From: Halorussus sp. MSC15.2
GTDB taxonomy: Archaea; Halobacteriota; Halobacteria; Halobacteriales; Haladaptataceae
Length of the DNA stretch: 64,000 bases
Direction: 5' to 3'
Assembly (NCBI RefSeq): GCF_010747475.1
Contig: NZ_VSLZ01000004.1
Span: 124,001 to 188,000 of the forward strand
The notes under the pieces were generated by a model. The model was given only the letters and a program-made list of their open reading frames with translations. It searched no databases and had not been told where the DNA came from. Positions 26,143-35,026 of the stretch are shown here, one piece after another. Position 1 is the first letter of the stretch. Every line of letters begins with the position of its first letter. The position numbers and the translations under genes are program-made.

Positions 26143-27098
26143 GCCGTCGGACGAACTCTCGGGACTCCGAGTTTTCGGGTTCCGAGTCCCCGAACGGTGG
26201 GTCGTCGAGTTCCGAATCACCGCCTTCCGACGCGCCGAACGCTGACCCGGACGACGAGGCAGTCGCCGACGAGTCGGGGACCGAACGACTTCGGGCGCGG
26301 GTCGCGGTGTTGGAGGAGGAGAACGAGCGACTCCGGCGCGAGTACGCCCGTTCGAAGCGGGCGCGACACCGCCGCACCGCGCTCGGTCTGTTCGCCGTGG
26401 GGGCGGCGGCCATCGTCGGCGGTCTCGCGCTCCCGCCGAGCAGGGAGGTGCTGTTCGCGCTCGGCGGCACGGGACTGTTCGCGGGCGTGCTGACGTACTT
26501 TCTGACGCCCGAGCGCTTCCTCCCGGCGGACGTCGGAGAGAGCGTCTACGACGCGCTCGCGGAGACACGGAGCGCGATTCGCGCGGAGTTGGGTCTCGCC
26601 GACGTTACCGTTTACGTCCCCCCGTCCGAAGGACGGACGCGTTCGTCGCGCGTCTTCGTCCCGCAACGGGCTGACTACGAACTGCCCGACCGGGACGCGC
26701 TCTCGCGAACGTTCGTCACCGCCGAGGGGAACCGTCGCGGCGTCGCGTTCGACCCCACCGGCGAGGCACTGGTCGATGCGTTCGAGCGCGCGCTGTCGTC
26801 GTCGCTGGCCGACGACCCCGAGACGCTGGCCGACCAACTCGCGGACGGCGTGGTCCAGCAGTTCGAACTCGCGGAGAGCGCGAGCGCCGACACGGACGAG
26901 CGGCGAGTCACGTTCGGGGTCTCGGGGAGCGCGTTCGGCGGCGTGGACCGCTTCGACCACCCGATTCCGTCGGTCCTCGCGGTCGGTCTCGCACGCGGAC
27001 TCGCCCGCCCTGTCGAGGTCGAGACGGTTCGGGCGTCGGACGACGACGAGTACGAGTATCTCGTGACGTGTCGCTGGCGTTCGGCCGACGAGACGTAG
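26139..27098 (+). CDS. Coiled-coil membrane protein of the MoxR cluster
   Basis: The product has 319 residues from a GTG at 26139 that overlaps the preceding stop by 4 bp. An acidic serine-rich N-terminus (about 1-45) leads to a short coiled coil (RLRARVAVLEEENERLRREY, about 50-69), two membrane helices (LGLFAVGAAAIVGGLALPP and VLFALGGTGLFAGVLTYFL), and a C-terminal cytosolic domain of about 200 residues. No known catalytic motif is seen. The gene order DUF58, small membrane protein, coiled-coil protein is repeated in other haloarchaea. It probably tethers or senses for the MoxR system; this is inference. Confidence 0.75.
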   Translation: MSRRTNSRDSEFSGSESPNGGSSSSESPPSDAPNADPDDEAVADESGTERLRARVAVLEEENERLRREYARSKRARHRRTALGLFAVGAAAIVGGLALPPSREVLFALGGTGLFAGVLTYFLTPERFLPADVGESVYDALAETRSAIRAELGLADVTVYVPPSEGRTRSSRVFVPQRADYELPDRDALSRTFVTAEGNRRGVAFDPTGEALVDAFERALSSSLADDPETLADQLADGVVQQFELAESASADTDERRVTFGVSGSAFGGVDRFDHPIPSVLAVGLARGLARPVEVETVRASDDDEYEYLVTCRWRSADET

Positions 27099-27154
27099 CG
27101 AGTTCTCGGCACGCCAAATACGAGCGGACCGCGTCGGTCGGCGAGGAGGGCGCG

Positions 27155-28147
27155 TCAGTCGGTGGTGTCGGTGCTCGGCGGTCGTGCGGGTTCGACCTCG
27201 GTCTCGCTCCCCGGCGGTTCCACGCCGTCGAGAACGTCGTCCACGACGTGCTCGGGCGACACGTCCGCGAGTTCGGTGTCGGCCTCCAGTACGAGTCGGT
27301 GGACCAACGTCGGTCGGGCGAGCGCCTTCACGTCGTCGGGGATGACGTAGTCGCGGTCCCGGATGGCGGCCCGCGCCTTGCTCACGTGGAGGAGCGCCAG
27401 CGTCGCCCGCGGCGACGCGCCGTACGCAATCTGGGAGTTCGACCGGGTCCCGGCCACCACGTCGAGGAGGTACTCGCGCACTGGCTCGGCGACGTGAACG
27501 TCACGAACTGCGTCGGCTGCCTCGTAGAGTTCTTCGACCGAGACGACAGACTCCACGTCCTCAGCGGTGAGGTCGGGGTCACGCTCGAACCGGTCGAGGA
27601 TGGTCCGCTCGTCGTCCCGGTCGGGGATGTCGATGTCGAGTTTGAACTGGAACCGGTCGCGCTGGGCTTTCGGGAGTTCGAAGGTGCCCTCCATCTCGAT
27701 GGGGTTCTGGGTCGCGACGACGATGAACGGCGTCGGGAGCTGGTGGGTGTCACCTTCGATAGTGACTTGGCCCTCTTGCATGGCCTCCAGCAGGGCGCTC
27801 TGGGTCTTCGGCGTCGCGCGGTTTATCTCGTCCACCATCACGACGTTGGCGAAGACAGGACCGCGCTGGAGTTGGAACTCGCCGGTGGACTCCCGGTAGA
27901 CGTGAGTCCCCGTCACGTCGGCGGGGAGGACGTCCGGCATCATCTGAATCCGATTGTACTCCAAGTCGATGGCGGAGGCGAACAGGCGCGCGATAGTCGT
28001 CTTGGCGACGCCCGGCACGCCTTCGAGGATGACGTGACCGTCGGTCAGGAGCGCGATAGTGAGTAGTTCGACCGCGTCGTCGTTCGCCACGAGGACGCGA
28101 CTGGTCTCGTCGGCGACCGCCTGATAGAGTTCCGCCGGGTCAGTCAT
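27155..28147 (-). CDS. MoxR family AAA+ ATPase
   Basis: The product has 330 residues. It has Walker A GVPGVAKT (about 43-50), Walker B VVMVDEINRA (about 105-114), sensor region ATQNPIEMEGTFELP, and the lid motif SPRATLALLHVSKARA, all typical of the MoxR/RavA branch. A short acidic, proline-rich tail ends the protein. MoxR ATPases remodel or mature partner proteins together with DUF58/vWA proteins. The partner gene lies convergently 56 bp away, and the DUF4350 gene follows upstream on the same strand with a 51-bp gap, so this is the first step of the cluster in function though not first in the transcript. Confidence 0.92.
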   Translation of the reverse strand: MTDPAELYQAVADETSRVLVANDDAVELLTIALLTDGHVILEGVPGVAKTTIARLFASAIDLEYNRIQMMPDVLPADVTGTHVYRESTGEFQLQRGPVFANVVMVDEINRATPKTQSALLEAMQEGQVTIEGDTHQLPTPFIVVATQNPIEMEGTFELPKAQRDRFQFKLDIDIPDRDDERTILDRFERDPDLTAEDVESVVSVEELYEAADAVRDVHVAEPVREYLLDVVAGTRSNSQIAYGASPRATLALLHVSKARAAIRDRDYVIPDDVKALARPTLVHRLVLEADTELADVSPEHVVDDVLDGVEPPGSETEVEPARPPSTDTTD

Positions 28148-28198
28148 TCTCGGAATACTGTCGAGACGGCCGATGATACATCTTTTGCCAGTAACGGC

Positions 28199-29404
28199 CT
28201 ATTTCCGACCGTCTCGGGACTCGGCCGAGTCGCCCGATGCGTCGGGTCCCGACCCTCGGTCGGAGGGATTCGACTCTCCCGGACCCCGGTCGAGTCGGCG
28301 GGCGACCCGGCGCACCCTGTCGTCGCTCCACTCGGGGTGGCGACGCTGGACCGCGGCCACCACCTCGTCGGTGGAGAGCGTCGGCGACCGACCGTCCGAC
28401 GCCGATTCGCCGCGGATACGGGCGGAAAGCCGACCCGCCAGTCCCGACCGGGACTGGTCGGCCCGCGTCCAGCGCGAGCGCATCTCGTCCGAGCGCGTCC
28501 AGACGCCGACGAGCGCCAGTCCGAACGCGCCGACCGCGACCTGCGCGAGCGGCGAGGCCCGGAGGTCGAGGACAGTCGCGACGAGCGGCGGCACCCCCGC
28601 CGAGTGAGAGTAGTCGAGGAGGACGCGGTCGCCGGTGGCCAGCAGCGACCGGGCGAACGCCCGGTTGTCCGACCGGTCGAGCATCGCGTTGACGAACACG
28701 CTGGGGTCGCTCACGACCACGACCCGGCCCGCGCCGACCCGCTCGACCGTCGCCACGGGACGGCGCTCGGGCGTCTCGGACGAGTCGAGCGTCCCGTTCC
28801 GGTTCCGGTCGAGGTAGGCGTACTCGGAGGTGTTGACCAGAACGGTCGCGCCGCCGGGTCGCACGACGGTCCCGTAGTTCAGCGTGAGCGCCGACACGTT
28901 TCCGACGAGCGGGTGGTCTGAACTGTTCGTCGCCACCGGGAGCGACGCCGTCCGGTAGTTGTGTCGCTCGTCGCGGACCGGCGTCCCGTCGATGCGGGCG
29001 CTGGTCCCCACCGCGGCCAGCAGCGGATTGGCGTTGCGACCGACGTCCGCGGCGACGACGAGCGTCCCGCCGCGGTCCACGAACTCGGCGACGCGTGCCG
29101 TCTCGTCGGGCCGGTAGGCGCTGTCGGGCGAGAGGACCACCGCCACGGAGTCGCTCGGCGCGACGGAATCGTAGTCCCGAGTGTCCCGGACGATGCTGAC
29201 CTCCGCGCCGACCGCCTCGGCTTGCGTCCGTAGTTCCGACGTGCCGTCCCACCCGTAGTTGTACGCTCCGAACGCGGCGTCCGAGGTGGCGGCCCCCGTC
29301 ACGCCCGCCGCGGCGACTGCGACGACGAGCGCGACGAGGAGCACGCGCGGCCAGTCGATGTCGGAGCGGTCGAACGCCCGCGCGTCGGGACCGTCGTCGG
29401 TCAC
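28199..29404 (-). CDS. DUF4350 membrane protein
   Basis: The product has 401 residues from a GTG at 29404 that overlaps the stop of the preceding small gene (GTGA). An N-terminal helix (VLLVALVVAVAAAGVTGAA, about 18-36) is followed by an extracytoplasmic DUF4350 domain with a GATase-like fold (FVDRGGTLVVAADVG near 109-123, VVVVSDPSVFVNAML further on), a second helix near 300, and a cytosolic tail with a predicted helical domain (STDEVVAAVQRRHPEW). DUF4350 proteins are regular members of MoxR-DUF58-DUF4129 clusters. It has no known enzyme activity. Confidence 0.82.
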   Translation of the reverse strand: MTDDGPDARAFDRSDIDWPRVLLVALVVAVAAAGVTGAATSDAAFGAYNYGWDGTSELRTQAEAVGAEVSIVRDTRDYDSVAPSDSVAVVLSPDSAYRPDETARVAEFVDRGGTLVVAADVGRNANPLLAAVGTSARIDGTPVRDERHNYRTASLPVATNSSDHPLVGNVSALTLNYGTVVRPGGATVLVNTSEYAYLDRNRNGTLDSSETPERRPVATVERVGAGRVVVVSDPSVFVNAMLDRSDNRAFARSLLATGDRVLLDYSHSAGVPPLVATVLDLRASPLAQVAVGAFGLALVGVWTRSDEMRSRWTRADQSRSGLAGRLSARIRGESASDGRSPTLSTDEVVAAVQRRHPEWSDDRVRRVARRLDRGPGESNPSDRGSGPDASGDSAESRDGRK

Positions 29405-29679
29405 GGCATCGCTCCCTCCGGCATGAGTTCGAGGATGCGCCTGCCGAGGACGTACGCGAAGACGAGGAGACCCAGCAGGACGAACCACTTGAGTCGCCTG
29501 CGCCACGCCGGAGTCACGTCGAACGGCGCGGTGAACTCCATCATCACGAGGAATCCGACCAGCGACGCGACCAGAAACACGCGCAGCGATAGCCCATCGA
29601 CCACCGCGAGGACGAGGACCGCCGCGAGCATCCACGCCGTCTGCCCGTAGACGAACCGCCAGCGACGCGGGGTAGCCAT
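29401..29679 (-). CDS. Small membrane protein upstream of DUF4350
   Basis: The product has 92 residues from the ATG at 29679 (MATPRRWRFVYGQTAWM), chosen over an upstream ATG because the basic start and first helix follow directly. Three hydrophobic segments are visible (about 14-30, 33-45 and 60-80). No known domain is recognised. It is the first gene of the leftward unit small protein-DUF4350-MoxR, joined by overlapping stop and start codons. Confidence 0.68.
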   Translation of the reverse strand: MATPRRWRFVYGQTAWMLAAVLVLAVVDGLSLRVFLVASLVGFLVMMEFTAPFDVTPAWRRRLKWFVLLGLLVFAYVLGRRILELMPEGAMP

Positions 29680-29900
29680 TGGACGCACTTCTACGGCTTC
29701 TCCATTGAAGCTACCGCCCGTTCTCCGTGTCGTCATCGGAATCGACTGTCGAGTTCGCCGCGGCGGCGACCGGGGCGCAGCGCGGGGACAGGGTAGCCAC
29801 CGCTTGTCGGCCCAAAGCGTGTCGTCCCGACGGTTCGGCGAACCCCGAACTCCCTGCCGCCTGACGGACCTTTTTACGCGCGCCGAGCGACTATCGGTCC

Positions 29901-30875
29901 ATGGAGTACACGACGCTCGGCGACACGGGTATGGAGGTCAGTCGAATCTGTCTCGGCTGTATGAGTTTCGGGTCGAGCGACTGGCGGCCGTGGGTACTCG
30001 ACCCCGAGGAGGGCGAGGAGATACTCGAGCGCGCCATCGACCTCGGCATCAACTTCTTCGACACCGCCAACATGTACTCGAACGGCGAGAGCGAGCGCGT
30101 CCTCGGCGACGCCCTCGACGGCCGCCGCGACGAGAGCGTGGTCGCGACGAAAGCCTACTTCCAGATGGACGAGGACGACCCCAACTCCGGGGGGCTGTCG
30201 CGGAAGGCTCTCGAACAGGAGTTGGAGAACAGCCTCGACCGACTGGGGATGGACACCATCGACCTGTACCAGATTCACCGATGGGACTACGACACGCCCA
30301 TCGAGCAGACGCTGCGCGCGCTGGACGACGCGGTGCGCCGGGGGAAGGTTCGTCACGTCGGGGCGTCCTCGATGTGGGCTCGACAGTTCGCCGACGCGCT
30401 CTACACCAGCGACCGACTCGGACTCGAACGCTTCCAGACGATGCAGAACCACTACAACCTCGTCTACCGCGAGGAGGAGCGCGAGATGCTCCCGCTCTGT
30501 GACGAGGAGAACGTCGGCGTGCTGCCGTGGAGTCCGCTCGCTCGCGGCTACCTCACCCGCCCGCACGAGGACATCGACGCGACGACGCGGGGCGAGTCCG
30601 AGGAACACATGTACGAACATCCGTACCGCGAGGGCGGCGGAAAGGAGATTAACGAGCGCGTGCAGGAACTCGCCGCCGACAAGGGCGTGACGATGGCCCA
30701 GATTTCGCTCGCGTGGCTCCTCCACAAGGACTGGGTGGACGCGCCCATCGTCGGCACCACGAGCGTCGAGCATCTGGAAGACGCGGTGGAGGCCCTCGAT
30801 ATCGACCTCTCGGCCAGCGATATCGCGTATCTGGAGGAACCGTACGAACCGGTCGAGGTGTCGGGCCACGACTGA
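29901..30875 (+). CDS. Aldo/keto reductase
   Basis: The product has 324 residues with a complete (beta/alpha)8 AKR pattern. The catalytic tetrad is visible as Asp in FFDTANMYSNGESE, the Tyr in the same segment, Lys in VATKAYF and His in YQIHRWD. The C-terminal NADPH loop is present as IVGTTSVEHLEDAVEAL. It is close to the YajO/YghZ-like group that reduces small aldehydes and ketoses. The substrate is not predictable. It stands alone between the MoxR cluster and the lipoprotein module. Confidence 0.92.
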   Translation: MEYTTLGDTGMEVSRICLGCMSFGSSDWRPWVLDPEEGEEILERAIDLGINFFDTANMYSNGESERVLGDALDGRRDESVVATKAYFQMDEDDPNSGGLSRKALEQELENSLDRLGMDTIDLYQIHRWDYDTPIEQTLRALDDAVRRGKVRHVGASSMWARQFADALYTSDRLGLERFQTMQNHYNLVYREEEREMLPLCDEENVGVLPWSPLARGYLTRPHEDIDATTRGESEEHMYEHPYREGGGKEINERVQELAADKGVTMAQISLAWLLHKDWVDAPIVGTTSVEHLEDAVEALDIDLSASDIAYLEEPYEPVEVSGHD

Positions 30876-31060
30876 GGAGTGTCGAGACGCGACCGAGCGG
30901 CGACCGGGGAGGCGCCGAGCAATCCGCCGTAAAACGGTTCGTTTCGAGGCTTCCGGTGGCGATTATTCGGACTGGAGAGGGCCACTTAGGACCACATAGG
31001 GTCTTGGAGAAGGTACGCACCGAGAGGTGACACTGTGGCGAACAGCTAATTCAATAAACT

Positions 31061-31069
31061 CTTTAACCC
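31061..31069 (+). promoter_or_regulatory. TATA-like promoter of the lipoprotein module
   Basis: CTTTAACCC lies 22-30 bp before the ATG at 31091, preceded by AT-rich AATTCAATAAA, the strongest AT patch between 30875 and 31091. Confidence 0.5.
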
Positions 31070-31090
31070 GGTCACGAAAAGACAGCACTC

Positions 31091-31789
31091 ATGCGACGCC
31101 GCGAATTCATCGCCGGTTCTGGCATCGTCGCCGCCTCCGCCCTCGCTGGCTGTACCGGAAGCAAGTCCCCGCCGCCTCGAAAGTCGAACGTCTTCCAGAC
31201 CATCGAGACGAAAAGCGGGAAACTGAGAGTGGACCTCGAAGACAACACGTGGGTCAAGTCACGCTACGACGGTGGCGGCCAGAACGCGCTGGCCGACCCC
31301 GACGATGTCGGCGGTCTCAGTCCGGTCGGCGGTGCCCGCGCGAAGGGCAAAGGCGGTGGCGGCGGCCGCGGAGCCACGGGTCGCGCGACCGGCGGCTACG
31401 CCAGCGCACCCAAGACCGGCCACGGCCGGGCGTGGTGGCACGGCGGCGACTACGCCGACGACTGGTACGAGAACCACCAAGACGAGGTGTCGAAGTACGG
31501 CGTGGCCGTCGCCACCGTCGGCGTCGCCTACCTCGGCAGTTCCGCGGCGATGGAAGACGACAAACCCGGCGCGGGTCCCGTCCCGTGGGACTGCCGCGTC
31601 GATAACCCCGACGACACGGAGGCCTGCCAAATCGGTACCGACGGCTGGTATCGAGTCGGCGCGGAACTCCGAGAGAAGAACGGCCACGACTTCGATTGGG
31701 AGTGCGTGGACCTGAAGGTGGACGAGACGACCGGTTCCGACGCCGGATACGAAGTCGAAAAGCAGTGGAAGGTCTCGCCTCGAATCTGA
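31091..31789 (+). CDS. Tat-exported lipoprotein, paralogue of the next gene
   Basis: The product has 232 residues. The N-terminus MRRREFIAGSGIVAASALAG-C is a twin-arginine signal with a lipobox (LAGC, Cys21), so the mature protein should be lipid-anchored outside the cell. A glycine-rich linker (about 78-100) precedes a conserved block, GHGRAWWHGGDYADDWYENH (about 112-131), and a C-terminal block ending EKQWKVSPRI. Three cysteines in the last third (CRVD, ACQIG, WECVD) may matter. I do not recognise a database domain. It is the first gene of a co-directional run with its paralogue, a membrane spermidine-synthase-like gene and DUF2617. Similar small lipoproteins accompany such synthases in bacteria. 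Confidence 0.8.
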   Translation: MRRREFIAGSGIVAASALAGCTGSKSPPPRKSNVFQTIETKSGKLRVDLEDNTWVKSRYDGGGQNALADPDDVGGLSPVGGARAKGKGGGGGRGATGRATGGYASAPKTGHGRAWWHGGDYADDWYENHQDEVSKYGVAVATVGVAYLGSSAAMEDDKPGAGPVPWDCRVDNPDDTEACQIGTDGWYRVGAELREKNGHDFDWECVDLKVDETTGSDAGYEVEKQWKVSPRI

Positions 31790-31903
31790 CATCCGGTAGC
31801 GTCCTCGCCCGACTCGGCCGATTCGCCCGGCCACTCGGCAGACTCGACCGACGCCCCTCCGATACCACGAAGATTACAAATGATACCTGAATACGTAGGC
31901 GCG

Positions 31904-32592
31904 ATGCGACGCCGCGAGTTTCTCGCCGGAACCGGCCTCGCCGGCGTCGGCGGTCTTGCTGGTTGTCTCGGCGGCGCGGACCCGACGCCCCCGCCGCGAA
32001 AGTCGTTCGTTCTCCCCGAACTCGAAACCGACGCCAAGACGCTCCGAATCCGAATCGAGGACGCGCCGTCGGTGCGAGTCCGAGCGGACGCGAGCGGTCC
32101 CAGCACAACCGGTTCCGGACCGACGACGGTCCCGGCGCGACCGGTCGGACCGGCGACGCCGACGACTTCGAGGCGGCCCCCAAGACCCGCCACGGCCGGG
32201 CGTGGTGGCACGGCGGAGAATACGCAGCCAAGTGGTACACCGACCACCGCGGGGAGGTGACCAAACGCGACGTGACCGTCGAGGAGGTCGGCGTCGCGTT
32301 CTTCTACAACCACTGGGGCAGATTCGACCAACCGGCCCTCCCCGGCGCGGGACCGGTCGATTGGGACCGGACCTTCGGACCCGAAGCGGTCGGTGAACTC
32401 ACCGACTCCGACGACGCGCTGACTCACGACCTCGACTCTCGGGACCGGTACCGCGTCGGCGCGCACGTCGTCACCGAGTCGGGCCGCGACCTCGGGTGGG
32501 AGTGCGTCGATTTCACGGCCGAACCCGAGACCAAAGACGGCACGCCGGGGTACTACGTCTCCGACCCGTGGAAGGTCTCGCCCCGAATCTGA
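31904..32592 (+). pseudogene. Second Tat lipoprotein gene, broken by a frameshift
   Basis: From ATG 31904 one frame gives MRRREFLAGTGLAGVGG with lipobox LAGC and the PPPRKSFVLPELETD block, parallel to the upstream gene. After about 32115 similarity moves to another frame, which continues HGRAWWHGGEYAAKWYTDH through DPWKVSPRI and ends at 32592. One G added to the GG at 32117-32118 would join them (GTDDGPGATGRTGDADD). Apart from this the two paralogues align end to end, and both end in KVSPRI. Recent decay or a base-calling error are both possible. Its stop is 20 bp from the next gene. Confidence 0.8.
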
Positions 32593-32612
32593 GGACTCCT
32601 CAACACCGAACC

Positions 32613-34382
32613 ATGCCGAACCCCTCTCGAACCAAGACGCTGACGCTACTCGCCATCACCTACGTCGTCTCGTTCTGTAGCTTCGCCTACGAGTTCGTCT
32701 ACTCCGAGTTACTGACGGTGATGTACGGCGGCACCGTGACCCAGTACGTCATCACCGTCGGCCTCTACTTCTTCAGTCTCGGCATCGGGTCGGCGCTCTC
32801 CGACGAGTTGCAGGGCGAGGCGCCGTCGAACTTCTTCCGGACCGAGGTGTACCTCGCCGCGGTCGCACCCGCCGGATTCATGCTCGTCGTCGGTCTGAAC
32901 AGCGTCGCCATCCCGGAGACCGTCCCGCCCGAACTCGTCTGGGTCGTGGCCCGACTTCCCGCCGTCGCGGTCGGGTTCCTTTCGGGCTTCGAACTCCCGC
33001 TGCTGACCCGGATGGTCGAGCGGACCGACGAGTCGGGCACGCTACTCCCTTCGAGTGTCGTCCGCATCTTCGAGCGAGTCCACGGGGTCGTCCTCGGCGT
33101 CTTCGCATGGTTCTGGAGCGTCGAACGGACGACGGGCGACCGGAGCGGCCTGTCGGTGGTGCTGGCGATGGACTACGTCGGCGGTCTGTTCGGCGCTATC
33201 GTCTACGCGAAGGTACTCTACCCCGCGCTCGGACTGGTTCCGACTATATTCGTGCTGGCGCTGCTGAACTGCGTCGCCGCGCTGGTCTTCGTCGTCCGGT
33301 TCAGCGAGCGCCCGTGGGGACTGTTCGCCGACGAGCGCCGCGGACTGGTGAGTCGGGAGTCCGGAGCGCTGTTGGCGGTCTGTCTCCTGTTGACCGCCGG
33401 GTACGCGGGCGCCGTCGCCAACCACCGACAGGTGGACCGGAGCGTGACCGAACTCTACCTCGAACAGCAGATAGAGTCCGAGTACGACAGGGGTGCGATG
33501 GACGCCGAAATCACGAGTCAGTGGACCACTCAGTACCAGCACGTCGTCCGGTACGACCGGACGTGGACCGGTTCGGGACCGAACCCGCACTTCTCGGGGA
33601 AGACCGAGCAGTGTCTGCGTCTCGGCACCGCGGTCCAACTCTGCGAGAGTTGGGCCGACTCCTACCATCAGGGACTGGTGGACGTGCCGATGTCGATGTA
33701 CGAGAACTCGCCCGAGACGAACGTCCTCGTCGTCGGCGGCGGCGACTGGATAGCCATCGACCACCTCCGGCAGTACGACGTCAGCGTGGACCACGTGGAC
33801 CTCGACGGCGAGTTCATGCGCCACGCGCGAAACGAGTCGTTCTTCTCGCGCTGGCACGACGACGCCTACCAGTACGACCGACTGAACACCACGGTGGGCG
33901 ACGGCTACGCGTACCTCCAGAACACCGACGAGAGCTACGACCTCGTGTTGCTCGACATCCCCGGCGCGACCGACGACGACCTGCTCAAACTCTACTCGAA
34001 GGAGTTCTACGGGTCGCTCCGGCGGCACCTCGAACCCGACGGTACGGTCGTCGCGTGGGGGTACTCCCAGTACGGGTTCCCCGAGCATCACAAGGCGTAC
34101 GTGAACACGGTCCGGGCGGCCGGGTTCGACCAGTTCGTCCCGTACTGGGCGTGGGAAGACGTGGACGGCGACGGCGAGACCGAACGCGTCGAGCAGTTCT
34201 ACGTCCTCGCGTCCGGCCAGCGCCCGGAGTTCCCCGCGCCCGACTCGGCCGAAGCGACCGACTACGTTCGAACGTACAGTGACCGCTATCGCGACCTGCG
34301 ATGGCGCGAGATTCCCCGCTACCGCGGCGTGAGGGTGAACTCGCTGTTCCACCCCAACTACGACATCCTCGTCGATACCTGA
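32613..34382 (+). CDS. Membrane-fused spermidine synthase-like protein
   Basis: The product has 589 residues from the ATG at 32613. The N-terminal half is hydrophobic with about seven helices (from LTLLAITYVVSFCSFAYEF to LLAVCLLLTAGYAGAV). The C-terminal half is a spermidine-synthase-like Rossmann domain: NVLVVGGGDW (about 368-377, where the usual GGGDG has Trp for the last Gly), VDHVDLDGEFM with the acidic adenosine ligand, VGDGYAYL and VLLDIPGATDDD at the active-site aspartate position. Because the GGGDG glycine is replaced, polyamine synthesis is uncertain. Such membrane fusions occur with DUF2617, DUF350 and DUF4178 genes in bacteria, and a membrane-stress role has been suggested there. 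Confidence 0.86.
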   Translation: MPNPSRTKTLTLLAITYVVSFCSFAYEFVYSELLTVMYGGTVTQYVITVGLYFFSLGIGSALSDELQGEAPSNFFRTEVYLAAVAPAGFMLVVGLNSVAIPETVPPELVWVVARLPAVAVGFLSGFELPLLTRMVERTDESGTLLPSSVVRIFERVHGVVLGVFAWFWSVERTTGDRSGLSVVLAMDYVGGLFGAIVYAKVLYPALGLVPTIFVLALLNCVAALVFVVRFSERPWGLFADERRGLVSRESGALLAVCLLLTAGYAGAVANHRQVDRSVTELYLEQQIESEYDRGAMDAEITSQWTTQYQHVVRYDRTWTGSGPNPHFSGKTEQCLRLGTAVQLCESWADSYHQGLVDVPMSMYENSPETNVLVVGGGDWIAIDHLRQYDVSVDHVDLDGEFMRHARNESFFSRWHDDAYQYDRLNTTVGDGYAYLQNTDESYDLVLLDIPGATDDDLLKLYSKEFYGSLRRHLEPDGTVVAWGYSQYGFPEHHKAYVNTVRAAGFDQFVPYWAWEDVDGDGETERVEQFYVLASGQRPEFPAPDSAEATDYVRTYSDRYRDLRWREIPRYRGVRVNSLFHPNYDILVDT

Positions 34383-34414
34383 CCGCTCCGACCGAACACC
34401 ACCACCATCAGACC

Positions 34415-35026
34415 ATGTCATCCACCGAAACTCGCCGACTCCACTTCGCGTACGCCGCCAGCGAACCGAATCTGGCGGCGTTCGACGTGAAGCGCGTCGT
34501 CCCGAGTCAGTTGCTCGGCGCGCCCGCCGCCCTGACCGTCATCGGCGCGTCCCACTACGTCGGCGTCCCCGAACTGAACTTCCACGAGGTCTGCTCGTGC
34601 GAGCCGATTTCCGGCGAATCGACCGCCGAGACGCCTCTCCGACGTGGCGTCGAGCGAGAGTTCGCGTTCGAGAACGACCGCGTCCGCGTCGAGACCAGCG
34701 CAGAGGTGCGACCTATCGACGCGTTCCCCGGTTCGGAGGCGGCCGACGCCGCCTTCCGATTCGGCCCGGACGCGTGGACGACTATCGAACTCGCCGCGTC
34801 CGACGACTCAGAGCGGTCCTCCGCTTCCGAATCCGCGGCGTACGAGACGTACCACACGTACCCCGAACACGGTCTCGCGGTGTACACGGAGACGACGCTC
34901 CGTCGGACGCGAGCGTCCACCGACCCTCAGAAACAGCAACAGTCTCGGACTGCCGAGCAGACCGACGATTCGACCGACGCTGTTCGAACGACCGGCGACC
35001 GACCCATCCCCGGAGACTCACGATGA
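34415..35026 (+). CDS. DUF2617 family protein
   Basis: The product has 203 residues from the ATG at 34415. The N-terminal 130 residues (LHFAYAASEPNLAAFDVKRV, LTVIGASHYVGV, CEPISGES, FENDRVRVETSAEVR) match the DUF2617 pattern, a family of unknown function that in actinobacteria sits next to spermidine-synthase, DUF350, DUF4178 and DUF4247 genes. The C-terminal 60 residues are polar and probably disordered. It lies 32 bp after the synthase-like gene, and its stop overlaps the next start (ATGA), so the three form one operon. Confidence 0.72.
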   Translation: MSSTETRRLHFAYAASEPNLAAFDVKRVVPSQLLGAPAALTVIGASHYVGVPELNFHEVCSCEPISGESTAETPLRRGVEREFAFENDRVRVETSAEVRPIDAFPGSEAADAAFRFGPDAWTTIELAASDDSERSSASESAAYETYHTYPEHGLAVYTETTLRRTRASTDPQKQQQSRTAEQTDDSTDAVRTTGDRPIPGDSR

